This document shows, in pieces, positions 1-12,781 of a stretch of 64,000 bases of DNA; position 1 is the first letter of the stretch, and every line of letters begins with the position of its first letter. The position numbers and the translations under genes are program-made. Source of the DNA: Phoronis australis. Lineage: Eukaryota > Phoronida > Phoronidae. The notes under the pieces were generated by a model that saw only the letters and a program-made list of their open reading frames with translations, searched no databases and was not told the origin of the DNA. Location of the stretch: contig NMRA01000064.1 of assembly GCA_002633005.1 (NCBI GenBank), positions 983,997-1,047,996 on the forward strand, written 5' to 3'.

Positions 1-385
1 GGTACATGCCAAAACTAATCAGACAAAAAACCCAAAATTCTCCATCGTGGCAACAGAGCTCAAGTAGAATTCCCAGTCATGACAGCTGAGCCCAAGCACA
101 ATTCACCATATGATCAGATTAGATAGAATAACCCATTAAAGCGGGAAACAGTATTTTGTCTGATTACTTTTGGTGAGTACAAATTTAAAGTATCTTCTTT
201 GACATTATTCAACTTAAACAGCCTTAAATCAATGCCATCAAAATCATATATTATAATCTTCCACATGTCTGACCATGCCCACTCTTGATTAAGTACGATG
301 ACTTGCAGCAGACAGGTCAGTTTTCATGGACTGGTTTATTTCCTGCCCTGCTTAGTATCATTGAAGAAGCATCACTAGACTTAAC
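1..385. other. Transporter intron sequence, no exon recognised
   Basis: The next SLC18B1 exon (TM5-TM6 region) would be expected further in the minus-strand direction. I see no conserved coding block here on that strand, so it probably lies left of the window. The short open frame at 285-509 on the plus strand reads across the tandem repeat and shows no family resemblance. Confidence 0.5.
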
Positions 386-607
386 ACCTCCACCATACAG
401 ACATCTACCTGGTATAATGCAACACCCAAAGCAGGTCTGTTGGACTCCACTATTCAGACAGGTACCTCATACAATACACCACCCAAGGCTGGTCTCTAAA
501 TCCCCATAATACAAACAACTACATCGAACAATACACCACCCAGGTCTGTTTGTCCCCACAATACGGACACCTACCTCGTACAGTACACCACCCAGGGCAG
601 GACCAAC
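386..607 (-). repeat. Four degenerate tandem copies of an exon end plus splice donor
   Basis: Read on the minus strand, the last ~22 bp of transporter exon 5 together with its GTAGGT donor and ~30 bp of intron recur about every 50-55 bp into the intron. Each copy has a core like GGGTGGTGTAYTGTAYGAGG followed by GTA and TGTCTGTAT. Copies 3 and 4 keep GT directly after the exon-like end (GAG|GTACCT and CAG|GTAGAT). Copy 2 has lost the donor context (CGATGTAG). Confidence 0.8.
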
Positions 608-3600
608 CATCATACCCAGTCCTATTACTGTCTCCAGGATGCCCTGAAAGCACAGATGACAGTAGTATACAATAATTGTCTCTGAGATTTAATATCAACA
701 ATGGCATCAATAAAAATACAACATAGTCAAATTCTGATCAGTGGAATATACTTGTTAATATGCACTAAAAGGACATTATATGAGACTCCGACCGACATCC
801 TCGGGAAGGGGGTAGGGGAAGTTTTCACTGATGATATGATGAAGTAGCTGACAGTCTTGATCATTTTACTGGACAGGTGAAAAGAGAATATCAGACCTAT
901 TTTTGACTAGCACTTTGTTTCCATTACCATGGTGATAACCATGCTTACATGGGATGACAAGAGCAGCTGGTCCACCATGTTATAAGTGACACTACCGAGG
1001 GGTAAAGATGAATGAATCTAATTCCAACTTTGTCAACTACTAAATGACGGAATGCATTGCATATTAATTGCTGTAGAATTGTTAAGAAGCACACGACTCA
1101 CAAATACAGTGGTGACATTGTCATCAAACTCAGTTGCACAGAGGGCAAATGACGCTGTTGTGTAAGCGGTACAACCAAGAGCCAGGAAGACACGAATTGT
1201 AAAACACAGCACGATAAACACTAGGCCACCATCACCATCAGATACCCAGTCAAGAGCGCTGAAATCATGGCAGGGGAGATGTAATAACCTATCTACAGGT
1301 GAACGATAGAACTGACAACAAATAGGTTGCAGGGTCATTATCAATGCGTATTTCAAAAGCAATAAAACATAACATTGCAACGTATTTGGCACGAGTGGTG
1401 CCATCTAACAGATAACATGAATAACAGCTGAGTAGTCATCACAAAATAAACAATGTGATTTAAACAAAAAGGGATTAGTTCATCAGCTGCCTGACTAAAA
1501 TTTCAACTCCAATTATTTTTAAATATTCTGAAAAGAACAAAATTTGTCTTCACTTGAAAGGTATTGGAATGCTATGTCTCACTATTTTGTTTATGAGCAA
1601 TTCTAAATTTTAGCAACCCATGAGTAATACATGCTCCAGAAGGTCCAATAAGACAAGGTGTCAGGTGTGCCAAAGGGCCTAGTCAAACACCATACAAGAC
1701 CCATTGGATTCCTTTTACTGACCCTAGTCTCTCTAACATCACCTCTCCATGATTATTTAAGAATAATTGATAAGATAAGCCATGGATCATTACCAAATTT
1801 TCAAAATGTTGAAGGCGATTATACAGTTTGCAAAAACCCTACTGACTTCTGCTACTTGATGTCATTTTGATGTTTTGGAGCCAGTCAAATAAAATTAAAA
1901 TGACAAAATGGCCACATTTGCGTTGCCCTGTAAATTATTTAGCACTTCAAAAATTATAACCTGGCTATGGATCTTGTCAATTTTAATCCTTCTCAACTCT
2001 CCGAGAACAAATCAGCATACAATGGATGCAAACAATGTCAGAGTAAAGGATCAATCCAAACTTCCAGTAATTTTGCAAAAATTTTAAGTTACAAACTGCC
2101 CTGCAGTTACTTGAATAGAAAAAAATCCAAGACTTGCAAAATTTTTGAAAATATTTTGAGACGGCACTCCTATTTGTGGGTCCAAGTTGCACCATAATAA
2201 TGGCAGATACGTCACCAAAAACCAACTGCATAGACTTTTGATGAAATCAGCACACAACTGGCATTACCATTTTTTAAAATAACCAATAATTCAATGGCAT
2301 GATGTCATTTTTACCCCATTAGGATTCTATGTTTCATATTATTCAAAAACAGCAGGCAAATGGTGAAAACAGCACTTGGTCATGAATTTATGTCACGAGT
2401 ATTACAAGACAAGTGTGTTTTGACACGAAATATTTCAGTTTATGCTGGTTAAATTAACTGACAAGTCATTGAACTAATAGTTTTGCTTCACTCCATCTTG
2501 CCATTGTAATCTGCCACTCAGGGGTCTGTTCCATGAATTCAACACAATTTAAGACTTAAGGCAGAAATTTGGACTCACGGTGCTTTCCCGGCCACTTTAT
2601 AACTGCTGAAAAAAATTTTTAGCCAAGTAATTATGAGAATATCACAGTCTATAAAATTAATAAGAGAAGCTAACTCAGTAATTAGCATTGTGTATATTCT
2701 TAGACATTTGCACTTTTGCTCATAGTGAGATTTCATTATTTTTCACAAATAGTTGTTTGGATTAAAGTACAAATTTCTGACTTAAGCCTTGAGTCACTTT
2801 TCACAAAACAGACCCCAACGCTAGCCCTACATTTGTTCGGGGCTAATCAAAAGTTGATTTGACAAGCAGTAGGTTACTTTCAGTGTAAACAGTATTCTAC
2901 TCTCATTATTAAGAGCACCCAGATCCCTGTGAGGTTCTAACGATCACCTAATGTTGTCCAGTGACTGGACCAGTCCTGGCCACACAAAGTCCAGTGTCTT
3001 CAACCATCTGATGCTTGACAGTACACCTGACAATTTGGACTCAGCAGGTGCCCAGGACAGGTGCAACCAAATCCGTCAATCAGTTAGAAATCACCTTCTA
3101 TTATATTTACATAAATATTGAGCTTGTGACATCATGTGATGTTAAAGCACATGAGGTAATCACAAGACAGTGGCTTATCAGTCTAAAGACAGTGCAGAGA
3201 CCAGGTATGACATGTCAAGGTTCAGTGGCAAGATATGGAGTTTTCGCTTTTTGACACACTAAAGGGTAGAAAATAAACAAAGAATTTATACTCTGTAAAA
3301 ATTCTCAACAAAAATAGACAAGAGTTTGAAAGTTACCGCAAGTGATACTTCAGTATGAATACCTGTCATTTAATAAAACACTTTGTTGGTAAACTTTTGG
3401 GTTACTTAATGTGAATAGCCCGAACTAATGGGAAAATTGCTAATTTTGGTCTGAGCTGCAGTTGACTCAGACTCAAAACAACTTGTTTGAATTCTCATCT
3501 AGTTGCGATTTTTTCTGACCTAACAGTATAAAATTGTGGTGCCTTTTGCATATTGTTCATTGGAAACAAGATTGATACATAACCTAATAAGCTGCATTTA

Positions 3601-6600
3601 ATGAATGGTTCACTGGAAACAAGACCGATACATACCCAAATAAAGCATTGCACCCAGCAGCAAAGAAAAGCCCAGCTAAGAACATGAATCTTGCACCAGT
3701 AGAATTCATCTGAAATATTTACAATACAATGGCTGCTTTAAAAACAGTCGTACTTGACAAGTCCTAGCTGCTGAAAGATCACAATGCAGTGTACCCTTTA
3801 TACCCTATATGAAAGCTGCTTACATAAACTCTTACTTATGCATAGGATGCACCAAACTTACCGAAAAATGTAAAAAACTACTGTAACAGTGAATAGCCTA
3901 GGCAAGCTCTACAAAGATACAACTTAGGTCAAACAGGACATTCGATTTTTTTAACTAAAAATGCATACTGAAGAGTGCAGGTCTTAAAGCTCTATGCGAG
4001 TACAGTTTTGATACAGTAGTGTAGGCTCATGTAGGAAATGACCGTGAACCTTACACCCAAGTCCAACGGTGGGCTACTGTCAGTGGCGGATTTAGGGTTC
4101 TCAGATCCACACCTCCGGCAACCAATAACAAATAACGGTAGTACAAATTACAGGGAAATAACTTTGGCATTATCACGCTACGGCTAATCGTGGGAGTGTA
4201 CTTTTGCAAGTGCATGTGTTGGGTGGCAGGGGCAAGGTATCCTGAATCCGCCACTGACGGGAACCAGTTGCCATGTCAAAATTACCACAAGCACATCATG
4301 ACAACCAAATGGGCAACGGTAAACTTCAAGCATTTGCAAGTCTGGCAAATAATTTGATTCAATGCCATTCACGATAGTTGCTGAGTGTATCAATTCTATA
4401 CAAAAAATTAACTGTACGTTGAACAAAGTTTCAGTACTGGGGGTTCTGGAAAATGGAATATAGGCAAAAAACCATATTGCATTTCTATCCTATATAATGA
4501 TAAAACAGTAATCAGAGGTTATTCCAAAGCCAAGGGTTACAAAGTCACAGACTCTTTTCAGACACGTTATGGACTGCACATACCATCTTGCCAGCGATTG
4601 GTGAGGCAATGACTTGCACTAGAGCGAACACCCCAAATATCCACCCTGTTGTCTCCGTACTGATACCTCGGAGGTTGGCCTGTGAAAGGAAGATGATGTC
4701 TTGAAGTGTTGGTATCCTCACCAAGTTTGTCTGGTCAAGGGAGATAACGGTGAGAATGCATACACATATACTGGGATACAACATCACTAATTTCATATCA
4801 AAAACACCAAAAAACAACCCCACCAGTCAATCATATGTCAAACGTTTGGACTGTAAAAATGTTCCACTTTTCCACATTGAATGGTTATCAATTTAGATCT
4901 GTGATTTTTTGAAAGAACTCATAAATTGCAGCATAAAACGAAATGATAATTTGAAATAACATCGTATTTGAGATTTCAACTTTGTAAGTTACAACCAAGT
5001 ACAATAAAGGGGCCAGGATATTAATGCTCATGCTGAGCTACAAATACACTTTTCGTTATTTCGTAATTTTTTCTAAGAAGACATGGTCTCGTAACCCAAT
5101 TAAAGACAGATTGGTACAAATCAAAAGTCAAAATTCTAGTGGTTTCTATGCTCAGAATTCATTATACTGAGTTCAAGACTATGGCTTTGTAGACATCTGG
5201 CTTCAAATGCGCCGACTTGTCCGCAAGGTTCCCATAACCTTAAAATGTTCATTACACTAAGTCTAACTTTTTGAGCGCAAAGTATGACTTTAATCAGGAC
5301 TCAATTTTATTGTGATAAGCCGTCGAGAGCAGCCAGTTCACCTACTTGAGACAGTTGAAATTCCTGAGCAAGGCACAAGTCAGACTACAACTTCATCATT
5401 TTGATAGCATTAAGATAAAAGTTGTATGATGAATTAAAATATTTGCTTTTACTTGTTGACTTTGTTGATAAACAAGGTTATTTAAATTATTGTCAACAGC
5501 ATGTCCAGATTATCCTCCCTGAAATTGCCTCAAAGCCACTGTGCGACATGATGAAGACTTTGCAGCATTGCTGAGGTCAGAAGTGAGTTACTAAACTTAC
5601 CTATACAAAATTTCCTCAACGAAATATTAATTTTCAGGTGACAAAAAAACAGCACATGAATAGCATATGGCATGAATTGTGTTATTTTTAACATGTATAG
5701 TGCTGGCACATGAACTGAATTGCAACAAGATTTTTAACAAATTTTGAATGGTATCGACATCACCTTAATGTTGTGAAATTTTGGCTTTGTGTTTATGGTA
5801 TATGGTCAATTAAATCTTACTTGAAGACGCAAAATACCAGATGAGTAAAATTACATTTTCTTCAATTTTTCATCCATGATGTCATCAAACAAAGGTTTAA
5901 CCACTTTAAGTTATAAGGCTATAGTTACCATTGTGGCATTTTTTGAAAAATGAGCAATTTTGACAATTATTTTTGACAAAAGTTGGTAAGATTTTCTCAT
6001 AGAATAGATCTGATGGTTTACAAGACAGTGCTGCTTACTGTATGAGTTTCGTTACTTTCATAAGTGCTTCCATATTTTAAGACTGTAAGCTGCACTTTCA
6101 CAATGAAATCTTATGCCATAATTGGTGCTGGTGTTGATGTTCCATCACCCTACACAAGAGGCCATGCTCAAAATCCCAGGCACAGGTCCCAAAGAGTAAC
6201 CCTCCACAGTTAATCTTACCTCGAGAGGAAAAAATGGCGACAGCAATGAAAGACAAACATAACAGGAAAAGTCACTGAGAGATAAGCTCAGCAGAATAAA
6301 ACATTGTCTTCTGTCAAGGGACCGGAAAAATCCCGGACGACTAGTCCCAGTTTCTTCGGAGCTTTCACAGTTACTTTCCGAGTCTATATCCGATACACTA
6401 ACAATCTGGTTTACAGTGAATGACGCAGAACGAGAACGTAAACTATCGTAATTGTATGAACCTGATACAGTCCTTTGTATCCGATGGATGTTTCTTGACT
6501 CACTCACTGACGTGCGAAATGCCCTTTTGTAGTACAACAAAGCTAAAGACTTCCTCCTTTTGTTTAGATTTGGACAACTCTTATGAATATTATCCGTTGA

Positions 6601-6804
6601 ACTTGAGCATGTGTGATAACTCATTGAAGCATTCACTGGGCTGCACATTCGACTGTCACCAAGGGGAGCACTCCTTGATCGTCCATGTATATCAGTGCTG
6701 TTGTACGACACATTGTCCTCGTCTTCTTGAGCCAGAAGACGGCTATATACAGTTCCATTTGGGAGATCTGCGCCTTCATCGTCACTTTCACCACCGCCAT
6801 CCAT
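575..6804 (-). CDS. SLC18B1: SLC18B1-like vesicular amine/polyamine transporter (MFS), 5' part, partial
   Basis: Five coding exons on the minus strand: 6804-6220, 4679-4584, 3709-3636, 1258-1102 and 643-575. All junctions are GT/AG (donors GTAAGA, GTATGT, GTATGT, GTGAGT, GTAGGT) and the phases agree. The joined product is about 327 residues, and the gene continues beyond base 1. Residues 1-150 form a hydrophilic, Ser/acid-rich cytosolic N-terminus. TM1 then ends in SPFFPLE, followed by TTGWIFGVFALVQVIASP, ARFMFLAGLFFAAGCNALFG and TVIGLGMMVGPALGGVLYE. This is the order and spacing of SLC18B1, an MFS proton antiporter that loads polyamines into vesicles. Family match and exon structure are seen; substrate is inferred from the family. 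The ATG at 6804 is the first in this exon and precedes an acidic MDGGGESDDEG start. The C-terminal half (TM7-12) is outside the window, so integrity of the whole gene cannot be judged. Confidence 0.88.
2521..2816. mobile_element. MITE-like element with GGGGTCTGTT termini
   Basis: The ends are inverted: GGGGTCTGTT at 2521 and AACAGACCCC ending at 2816. A second inverted pair lies inside (GACTTAAGGCAGAAATTTGG on the left; GGCTTAAGTCAGAAATTTGT read from the right). It is about 296 bp with no coding capacity, in transporter intron 3. I could not find a convincing target-site duplication, so the superfamily is open. Confidence 0.6.
4081..4256. mobile_element. 176-bp hAT-like MITE (CAGTGGCGGATTTAGG termini)
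   Basis: CAGTGGCGGATTTAGG at 4081-4096 is matched in inverted form by CCTGAATCCGCCACTG at 4241-4256, with a further GT/AC pair outside. Termini of the CAGNGGCGGATYYAGG type are common in animal hAT-family MITEs (recalled). No clear 8-bp duplication is visible. A second element of nearly the same size is at 17954-18128. It lies in transporter intron 2. Confidence 0.6.
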
Positions 6805-9529
6805 TTTCAGGTCGGATCAGTAAGTGCAGCTACGCTGAAAAATGAAAGTGACTACGTAACTTGGAACTACTGAATTTGAGTTGAAACATGTCATGAGATA
6901 GAGGGTGAGAAGGGGGGGAGGAACTTCAAATATACAGATCGTGGCAAAATGTACAAAAATAATCTTGCCACTAGGGGGAACAGCAGTAGTCAGATCCATA
7001 TAAATTGCCATCATCTGTTGTCACCATCTCACATACACTTGCCAAGTTATAGCTAAAGTCTTAATTGCAGAGGGTTTAGGAGGTACAACAATAGACACAA
7101 AGACATGCAACTTGCATTTTAAGTCACAATAGTCAGAGCCATCCAATAATCATTGTAAGTTGTCATCTTTCCATTAATAGGAACATAATTACGCTAATTT
7201 TCATGATCATCCTAAGAGTATAGTTTGGCAAAAAGCCAGAGAGGCACACCCGGACTCAAAACAGTAAATTGTCCACTAGATGGTGCAAAATAGTCAAAAA
7301 CATTTAAGAACAGTAGGTGGCATCGTCTCCCAAACAGTGTATACCTCTAAAGGAACTCCAAGATACACTGGCAAACATAAAAATCGAAATTGCTACAAGA
7401 GGAACACCTGCAGTCGGAAATGTCCGAAAATTTTGTCATGCTTTTATATCTATGATAGGAACATAATATCTGCAAAATTTTATTACATTCAGGGTTTTTG
7501 AAGACACAGTTACAGATGCTGGGTGTCAGAAAGGTGCTGAACGGAGGGCCAGATGGACGAAACTGACAGCATAATAAATACGAAGACATATAAAAAGATA
7601 AAAAACTTCACAAAGTCAGTAACCCAATAGGAAGTATCTCAGGTCCGAAACATCATCAGACATGAAATCTTCAAAATTATACTCAAACCTGTGTGTGAAG
7701 AAAATTTGAATGTGGTTCCAAAGTAATGACCAAAGGTATGTTTAATTACCTAAATCTCCTCACAGTACCCAAATGAAGGCAGTATAGTAATCACCAGAAT
7801 CCTGCTCATTACCGTCTAATTTAATTACCATCTATAACATACTGGATTCATGCATGTACTTTTCGTTGAATCATAGTGCTACCTACCTTGTGATAACTGT
7901 CTTGTGTCTAGTGCTATATGTAATGCTGGTTGATACCAGCTTATGTCAGAGTTCACCTTACCTCACCTGTTTATAATGGACAAGTCCCCCCTCCCATCAG
8001 ATTTACTTGGTATGGGAAGACCCTAGGAGATTGGTTGGAGCAATGAGCTACGTATACCTGGTATAGCTCATTGGTTGGAGTTGCTCTCAAGGTCACTATG
8101 TATTATACTTCAGTAAACGTTATATAATACTAGTAAGCAATAGGTACCAATGGCTCATAGAAAGAAAAAGCATGGCAAGAAGAACAATTTCGTAAACAGG
8201 TCATGTGGGATTTAAACCGTCTGCCATGACAATGCAACAGTTTTTTCACTCGGCTGGGCAAAGTTACGGAAGCCAAGCACATGAAAATACACAGCAATGT
8301 CTTTAGTCAGCCCAGCAAGCACTCAAGTGACACCTAGCTACCATCAAGGAGTGTGGTATAATATACATGCCTAGCTACCACTTAGAAGTATAACAAAACT
8401 TCTCTCAAAGTTAATGAATGACTCGGTGATATAGTGGTTAGACTACTGGACTGAGAATTTTAAGAGTTCCCAGCTCAATCCTAGCTTCTACCATGAGTGT
8501 ACCATGCACCCGTGCTCGTTGTTCTAAGAAAGCTGTAATAACACTTGACGATGGCGGAAATAACAGCCTGAAACATGTCAATGTAAATATGCCAGAGCTT
8601 GGTGTAAATAGACCAATAGATTTTAGAAATGATGTTATCACATCACAATCTTAAAGAAGACATCTTCTGCAACATAATACTTTGAAGTTAGGAAAATTTG
8701 ATTTTTTTCTAGGATCCTAGCATAACCTTTGTTGTAGGCTTTTGGCTAAATGCAAATATTTCTGATAGGCTCGAAAGTAAATTTGCTGGCTTGATAATGA
8801 TTAAAAATCAGCCATAATTCCAGTAAAACAGCATGTTCCCAAGTCAAGACTGACTTTCATTACGGGTTTATTTTCAAATTCTTGTCATTGATACATTGGG
8901 TATTTTAGCAAACACAAAATTCTGTGCCATTTTTGTAAATCTTGAGCTATGTAAATAAAAATCTGTTTTCAATGTTTACAATACAAATAATGGAATAATA
9001 ATGCTTATAAGAATATAAAGAGGGGATTAGAGCAGTAAAATGAGGTGCAGTCGAAACCATGACTTTTGGTTATAGAGGACCTTGCTAAGTCTTAAAACTC
9101 ATCCATCAATAAAGCTGTTCCACTTTTTAACCTCATGCAGGAAGGCACACCTTAATCCATTATTTACGCAAGAGCCCTTCCTCCAGACCAAACTGTTATC
9201 ACATTTGTCTAAATGCCAAAGGCATGTAGTAAAAAATGGCAGATAATTCATTGAAATTTCATCTTAAATTCTAAGATAAAAGATAGAGCACCAGTCATCC
9301 AATCGCTGCTTCACACAGTGGCACATGTCCAGTCACTGTGGTGTTTGTTGATTACGAAATTTATTTGCACAGAGTATTTGATTGCATAACTAAAAAAATT
9401 GATACCACCATTGACGTCTAAATATAATACTATAATTATCCTAGGATAATAATAATCTAAATTGTAATACCATTTTGTGTAACACTGTGAAGTACGATAC
9501 CGTAACCACCTACCTTTTTAGCCACCTCA
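6805..9529. other. Intergenic region upstream of the transporter
   Basis: This contains the presumed promoter and 5' UTR of the transporter at its left end. I recognise no conserved protein-coding block on either strand. A short near-repeat around 8027-8090 duplicates ATTGGTTGGAG twice. A tRNA-like SINE head lies at 8418-8495. The rest is AT-rich unique-looking sequence. Confidence 0.5.
8418..8640 (+). mobile_element. Probable tRNA-derived SINE
   Basis: The stretch from 8418 resembles a decayed tRNA: a D-arm/A-box-like segment ATATAGTGGTTAGAC, then CTGGACT where the anticodon stem would start, then TTCCCAGCTCAATCC, which matches the T-arm/B box with one base missing. It cannot fold as a working tRNA because the acceptor stem does not close. 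The 3' limit is a guess; no A-rich or simple-repeat tail is obvious. Confidence 0.4.
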
Positions 9530-10102
9530 GGGCTGTTCCAGCAAAATCTGTGTGGGAGGGGGGGAAGGCAACTGAAATAAAAATTTATGGGTGGTGGCGT
9601 TTGATTTAAATTCAAAATGGCTGGTGGTCGTACTTCAAAAAAATAAAAATTTACAGGTCGTTGTTGTTTCATTGGGCCATAAATGTTTGATGGTGGGTAA
9701 TTTTAGTAAATTTTATAAACAATCTGCACAGAATCAAAAACTGAAACAAAAATGCAACTTGCAAAAAGCTCCGACTTTTTCACTCCCTCCGATCTCCTCA
9801 TCGGCATGCCCATAACACCATTTAACCACAGGTGCTTGAATTTCTCGATGGCTAATAACCATGTATAAGAAACATATGTTTTCTTAGTAATGAATGACGT
9901 TAGTGGTGATGGAGGAACAGATAAACTCAAGCGCCAGTGCAGTCAACCACAAGAACAAAAAAGAATTACGGGTGGTTGCATTTCAAACTTATAAAAAATT
10001 ACGGGTGGTAGGCTGAAGAAATAAATGAAAAATATGGGTGGTGGCGGGTGCGAAAAAAAGGTGCCTTCCCCCCCTCCCATACAGATTTTACTGGAACAGC
10101 CC
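9530..10102. mobile_element. 573-bp MITE with ~43-bp terminal inverted repeats and TCA duplication
   Basis: The left end GGGCTGTTCCAGCAAAATCT and the right end read inverted, GGGCTGTTCCAGTAAAATCT, stay aligned through the GGGAGGGGGGGAAGGCA stretch. The trinucleotide TCA flanks both ends (9527-9529, 10103-10105). Inside are several diverged units with GGGTGGTGGCG or ACGGGTGGT followed by AT-rich sequence. It is non-coding. A 3-bp duplication fits PIF/Harbinger- or CACTA-like transposition, but no transposase is present to decide. Confidence 0.75.
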
Positions 10103-10416
10103 TCAACAGATTCCAGTGGTTGCCAACTGCATTATTCCAAATGTGAAGACTTCTAAAAATGTTTTTGTTGAAGGCTGAAGTTACATTTGTTCGGCAATAT
10201 TCATCATCATTCAACATTTCATTTCTTGTGAATCGAGGTAGAGTGCCTCCCATTTCACATGCTGTGTGATGCAACTTCATCTTTAGTACCGTTAATTTAG
10301 TGAATTTAACAGTCCACATGCATACGCTTTACAGCTTGGGGGCAGAAGTATTCCCAAATTTATTTCTAAGTAAAAAACCTGAAATTTCTCATTTACTCAT
10401 TTGTTCACTTCCTTAA

Positions 10417-10892
10417 GGGCCTTTCATACTAACGTCGACGCGTCGATGTTTTAGGGAGTTGTGGTCAGTATGAACGGTAAACTTCGGTCCTGGATCGAAG
10501 TTAACAGCGTCAGTTAACTTCGCACTAAACAGGTGGATTTAATAGCGGAGTGTCGAGACTGCGGTGCAGTATGAACGGTCAACTTCGGTCCCATCAAAGT
10601 TATCACCAGGTGCCACTGTTATCGTCAAAAGGGTAGTATACCCGCTAATATTTATTACATTTTGCTCGAATAATCATCATTCGAATTAATGTAAATGCTC
10701 CCAAATTGTCACAATTAAAAAAAACCTTAGCATGCAGTGCTACCTTGCAATTACTTAGATGGCAACAGCGTCACCTACCGTTTACTTCGATGTCCGTTAA
10801 CTACCGAAGCCTGGGTATGAACAGTTTAGTTAACTTCGCAGTTTACATCAACGCTCTGCTCAGACCGAACTTAAGTCAGTATGAAAAGGCCT
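10417..10892. mobile_element. 476-bp TTAA-flanked MITE with repeated GTATGAACGG motifs
   Basis: TTAA is found on both sides (10413-10416 and 10893-10896). The termini are GGGCCTTTCATACT and, inverted, AGGCCTTTTCATACT. Inside, the block CAGTATGAACGGTxAACTTCGGTCC occurs twice forward, and CGTTTACTTCGATG and GTTAACTTCGCA blocks occur nearby, giving dense subterminal repeats. A TTAA target is typical of piggyBac and Kolobok transposons. There is no transposase in this copy. Confidence 0.75.
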
Positions 10893-10896
10893 TTAA

Positions 10897-12780
10897 TCAT
10901 TGACTAGAGGTTTAGGGCATCCTAATTATGTAAATGAAGTGACTAAAACATGACTACAACTATCCAACAAGTGCATCATGCACAGTCCCTAGTCACTTTT
11001 AGTCATGACTAGAGAGGTTCTGAAAATGTGATTAATGTGACCAATAATTGACTGAAATGTGACTGACTAGCTAGTATGGTAGGAATCTGTTGTAATGTTG
11101 TTTTGTCGAACTGCTAGGTCAGTGATCTCTTTGTTACTAGTCCCCACAGCCAGCTCTGGAGACGGTTCGGTTGTCACTGTCTACACAACTGCCAATGAAT
11201 AGACCTACAAGGAGCATAGCAAAAAGGAACAATCCGAAGTCTGAGTATAGGTCTTAGGCAATATGACCATCGCCTCTGCTGTACTGGCCCTACCAGCTTG
11301 AATTGGTAGGGCCAGCAGAGGCGATATTGCTTCGCTTTGATGACCTAGAAAGAAAGTTTACAAAGCTGGAATCACAAAACACCAGTGGAGCAATTTAGGT
11401 GCCTAAAAACTAAATTTAATGACTAGTTTATAAAATGCATCTAAGTCCTTACTGTAATATAGTATATAGCACTCTTCCACTCAAGAAAAACACAAGTTCC
11501 TTTTATTGGAGTTGGCCAACACAATTATGGATTCGGAAATCTGTGATTGTGGATCTCCGACTCACATTAGTCAGAGAAGTTCGTTATCCAGGTAAGCACT
11601 GTGTAATGATGACGCCTAACTGACATCATCTGCCTGGTTATCATTCATACACTAGTCCTCGGGACAGCAGGTTATCACTCATCATTTCACCCGCCCCCAT
11701 GGCTCAAGAACGGCACATGTTTACTGTTGACGGTGTTGTTAGTGATTAAAAATGTCAGCTGTGAAACGACTCTTTGACTGCCACCGTACCTGCTTATCCA
11801 GCCAATACATCGCCTGTGGACGCCCAATACTGTAACGTTTACCTGTCTTGAGCTGGTTCTGTAGGTCACGGAAGTGTCAATAAATGTCACGTCCAAAAAC
11901 ATGCCCGAAACCATTGTCACAAGGGGGCGATACCGTCTCGTCTATGCAAACCGAGTAATAACGCTACGTCGCTACTGAAAAGAAAGTCTTCGCGAGATTG
12001 AAATATTAATTGTCGTGTATTTCAAATGAAAACACTTAGACCAGGCTTGCTTTCCTAAGAGGCATAGAACGCGAAAGCTTGTCAAAATATCTGTTAAAAA
12101 ATTCTCGACGAAAGTATCATCTCGCAACGTCTAGTACAGGGTAATTCAATGATTTCCCCTGTGAGAAATTTCCAGAAAAATATCACAAAATTCCCGATTT
12201 GTTTGAAATAGCTAGGCACGAATGAAAAACTCTGTGCCTGTTACCAAAGAGTCTATGTCTTGCCATACCAAGGAGACGTAGGTGCTATCGTTTTTTTTAA
12301 TTTCAAACTAAAATAAAATGCTTCGACTATATCACTGAACAGAATTCTTTTCGAATAAACCCTAAAATAGTGTATATTGAGCAGGCTCAACTTTTCAGTC
12401 AATTGCAGTCGAGCAGAGAAGCACTTTCAATATTAGAAGTTTTGTTTTTTATCGCGTTCCAGGTCCCTTGAAATACATGGCGATGTCTCACGAACTCCAA
12501 GCCGTTGTGTCGATCATTTTCGAAAGTTCTCGCAGAAAGTTCTCGCCTAGAGCTGCGGAACTTACGTCATACTGTAGTTGAACCAGCTCAACGAGTGGTC
12601 TAACTCAAGGCGTCAGAGGAAATCTAACTAAAGTCCGTCTGCTCTGTCAACTGGCCAAAGCCGGGACTAAGTAACGACTAGGGTCAGCACGCCACATATC
12701 AAAAGTGGAAATGGCCTCTTGTCATAGCCAGCTATTGGTCGCACCTTTTCCGGTCTAAAAATCCCTCCTTATCTGATAAA
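10897..12780. other. Intergenic region, no gene recognised
   Basis: There is a strong imperfect hairpin at 11259-11330. Open frames here (for example minus strand 11687-11920) are short and resemble nothing I know. No conserved coding block is visible. Confidence 0.5.
11259..11330. repeat. Imperfect hairpin, 72 bp
   Basis: The left arm has CAATAT, ATCGCCTCTGCTG and GGCCCTACCA separated by 4-base bulges. The right arm TGGTAGGGCC AGCAGAGGCGAT ATTG pairs with all three blocks around an 8-base loop. A related left-arm sequence (TAGGCAATGACCATCGCCTC) recurs at 32019-32039 in MGRN1/RNF157 intron 1. It is therefore more likely the core of a dispersed repeat than a dedicated RNA gene. Confidence 0.55.
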
Positions 12781-12781
12781 G

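Noticed and set aside
8170-8260. Second tRNA-like segment on the minus strand (GGTTTAAATCCCAC)
   Set aside because: Only a B-box-like match; no acceptor or anticodon stem could be drawn, and no matching A box at the right distance.
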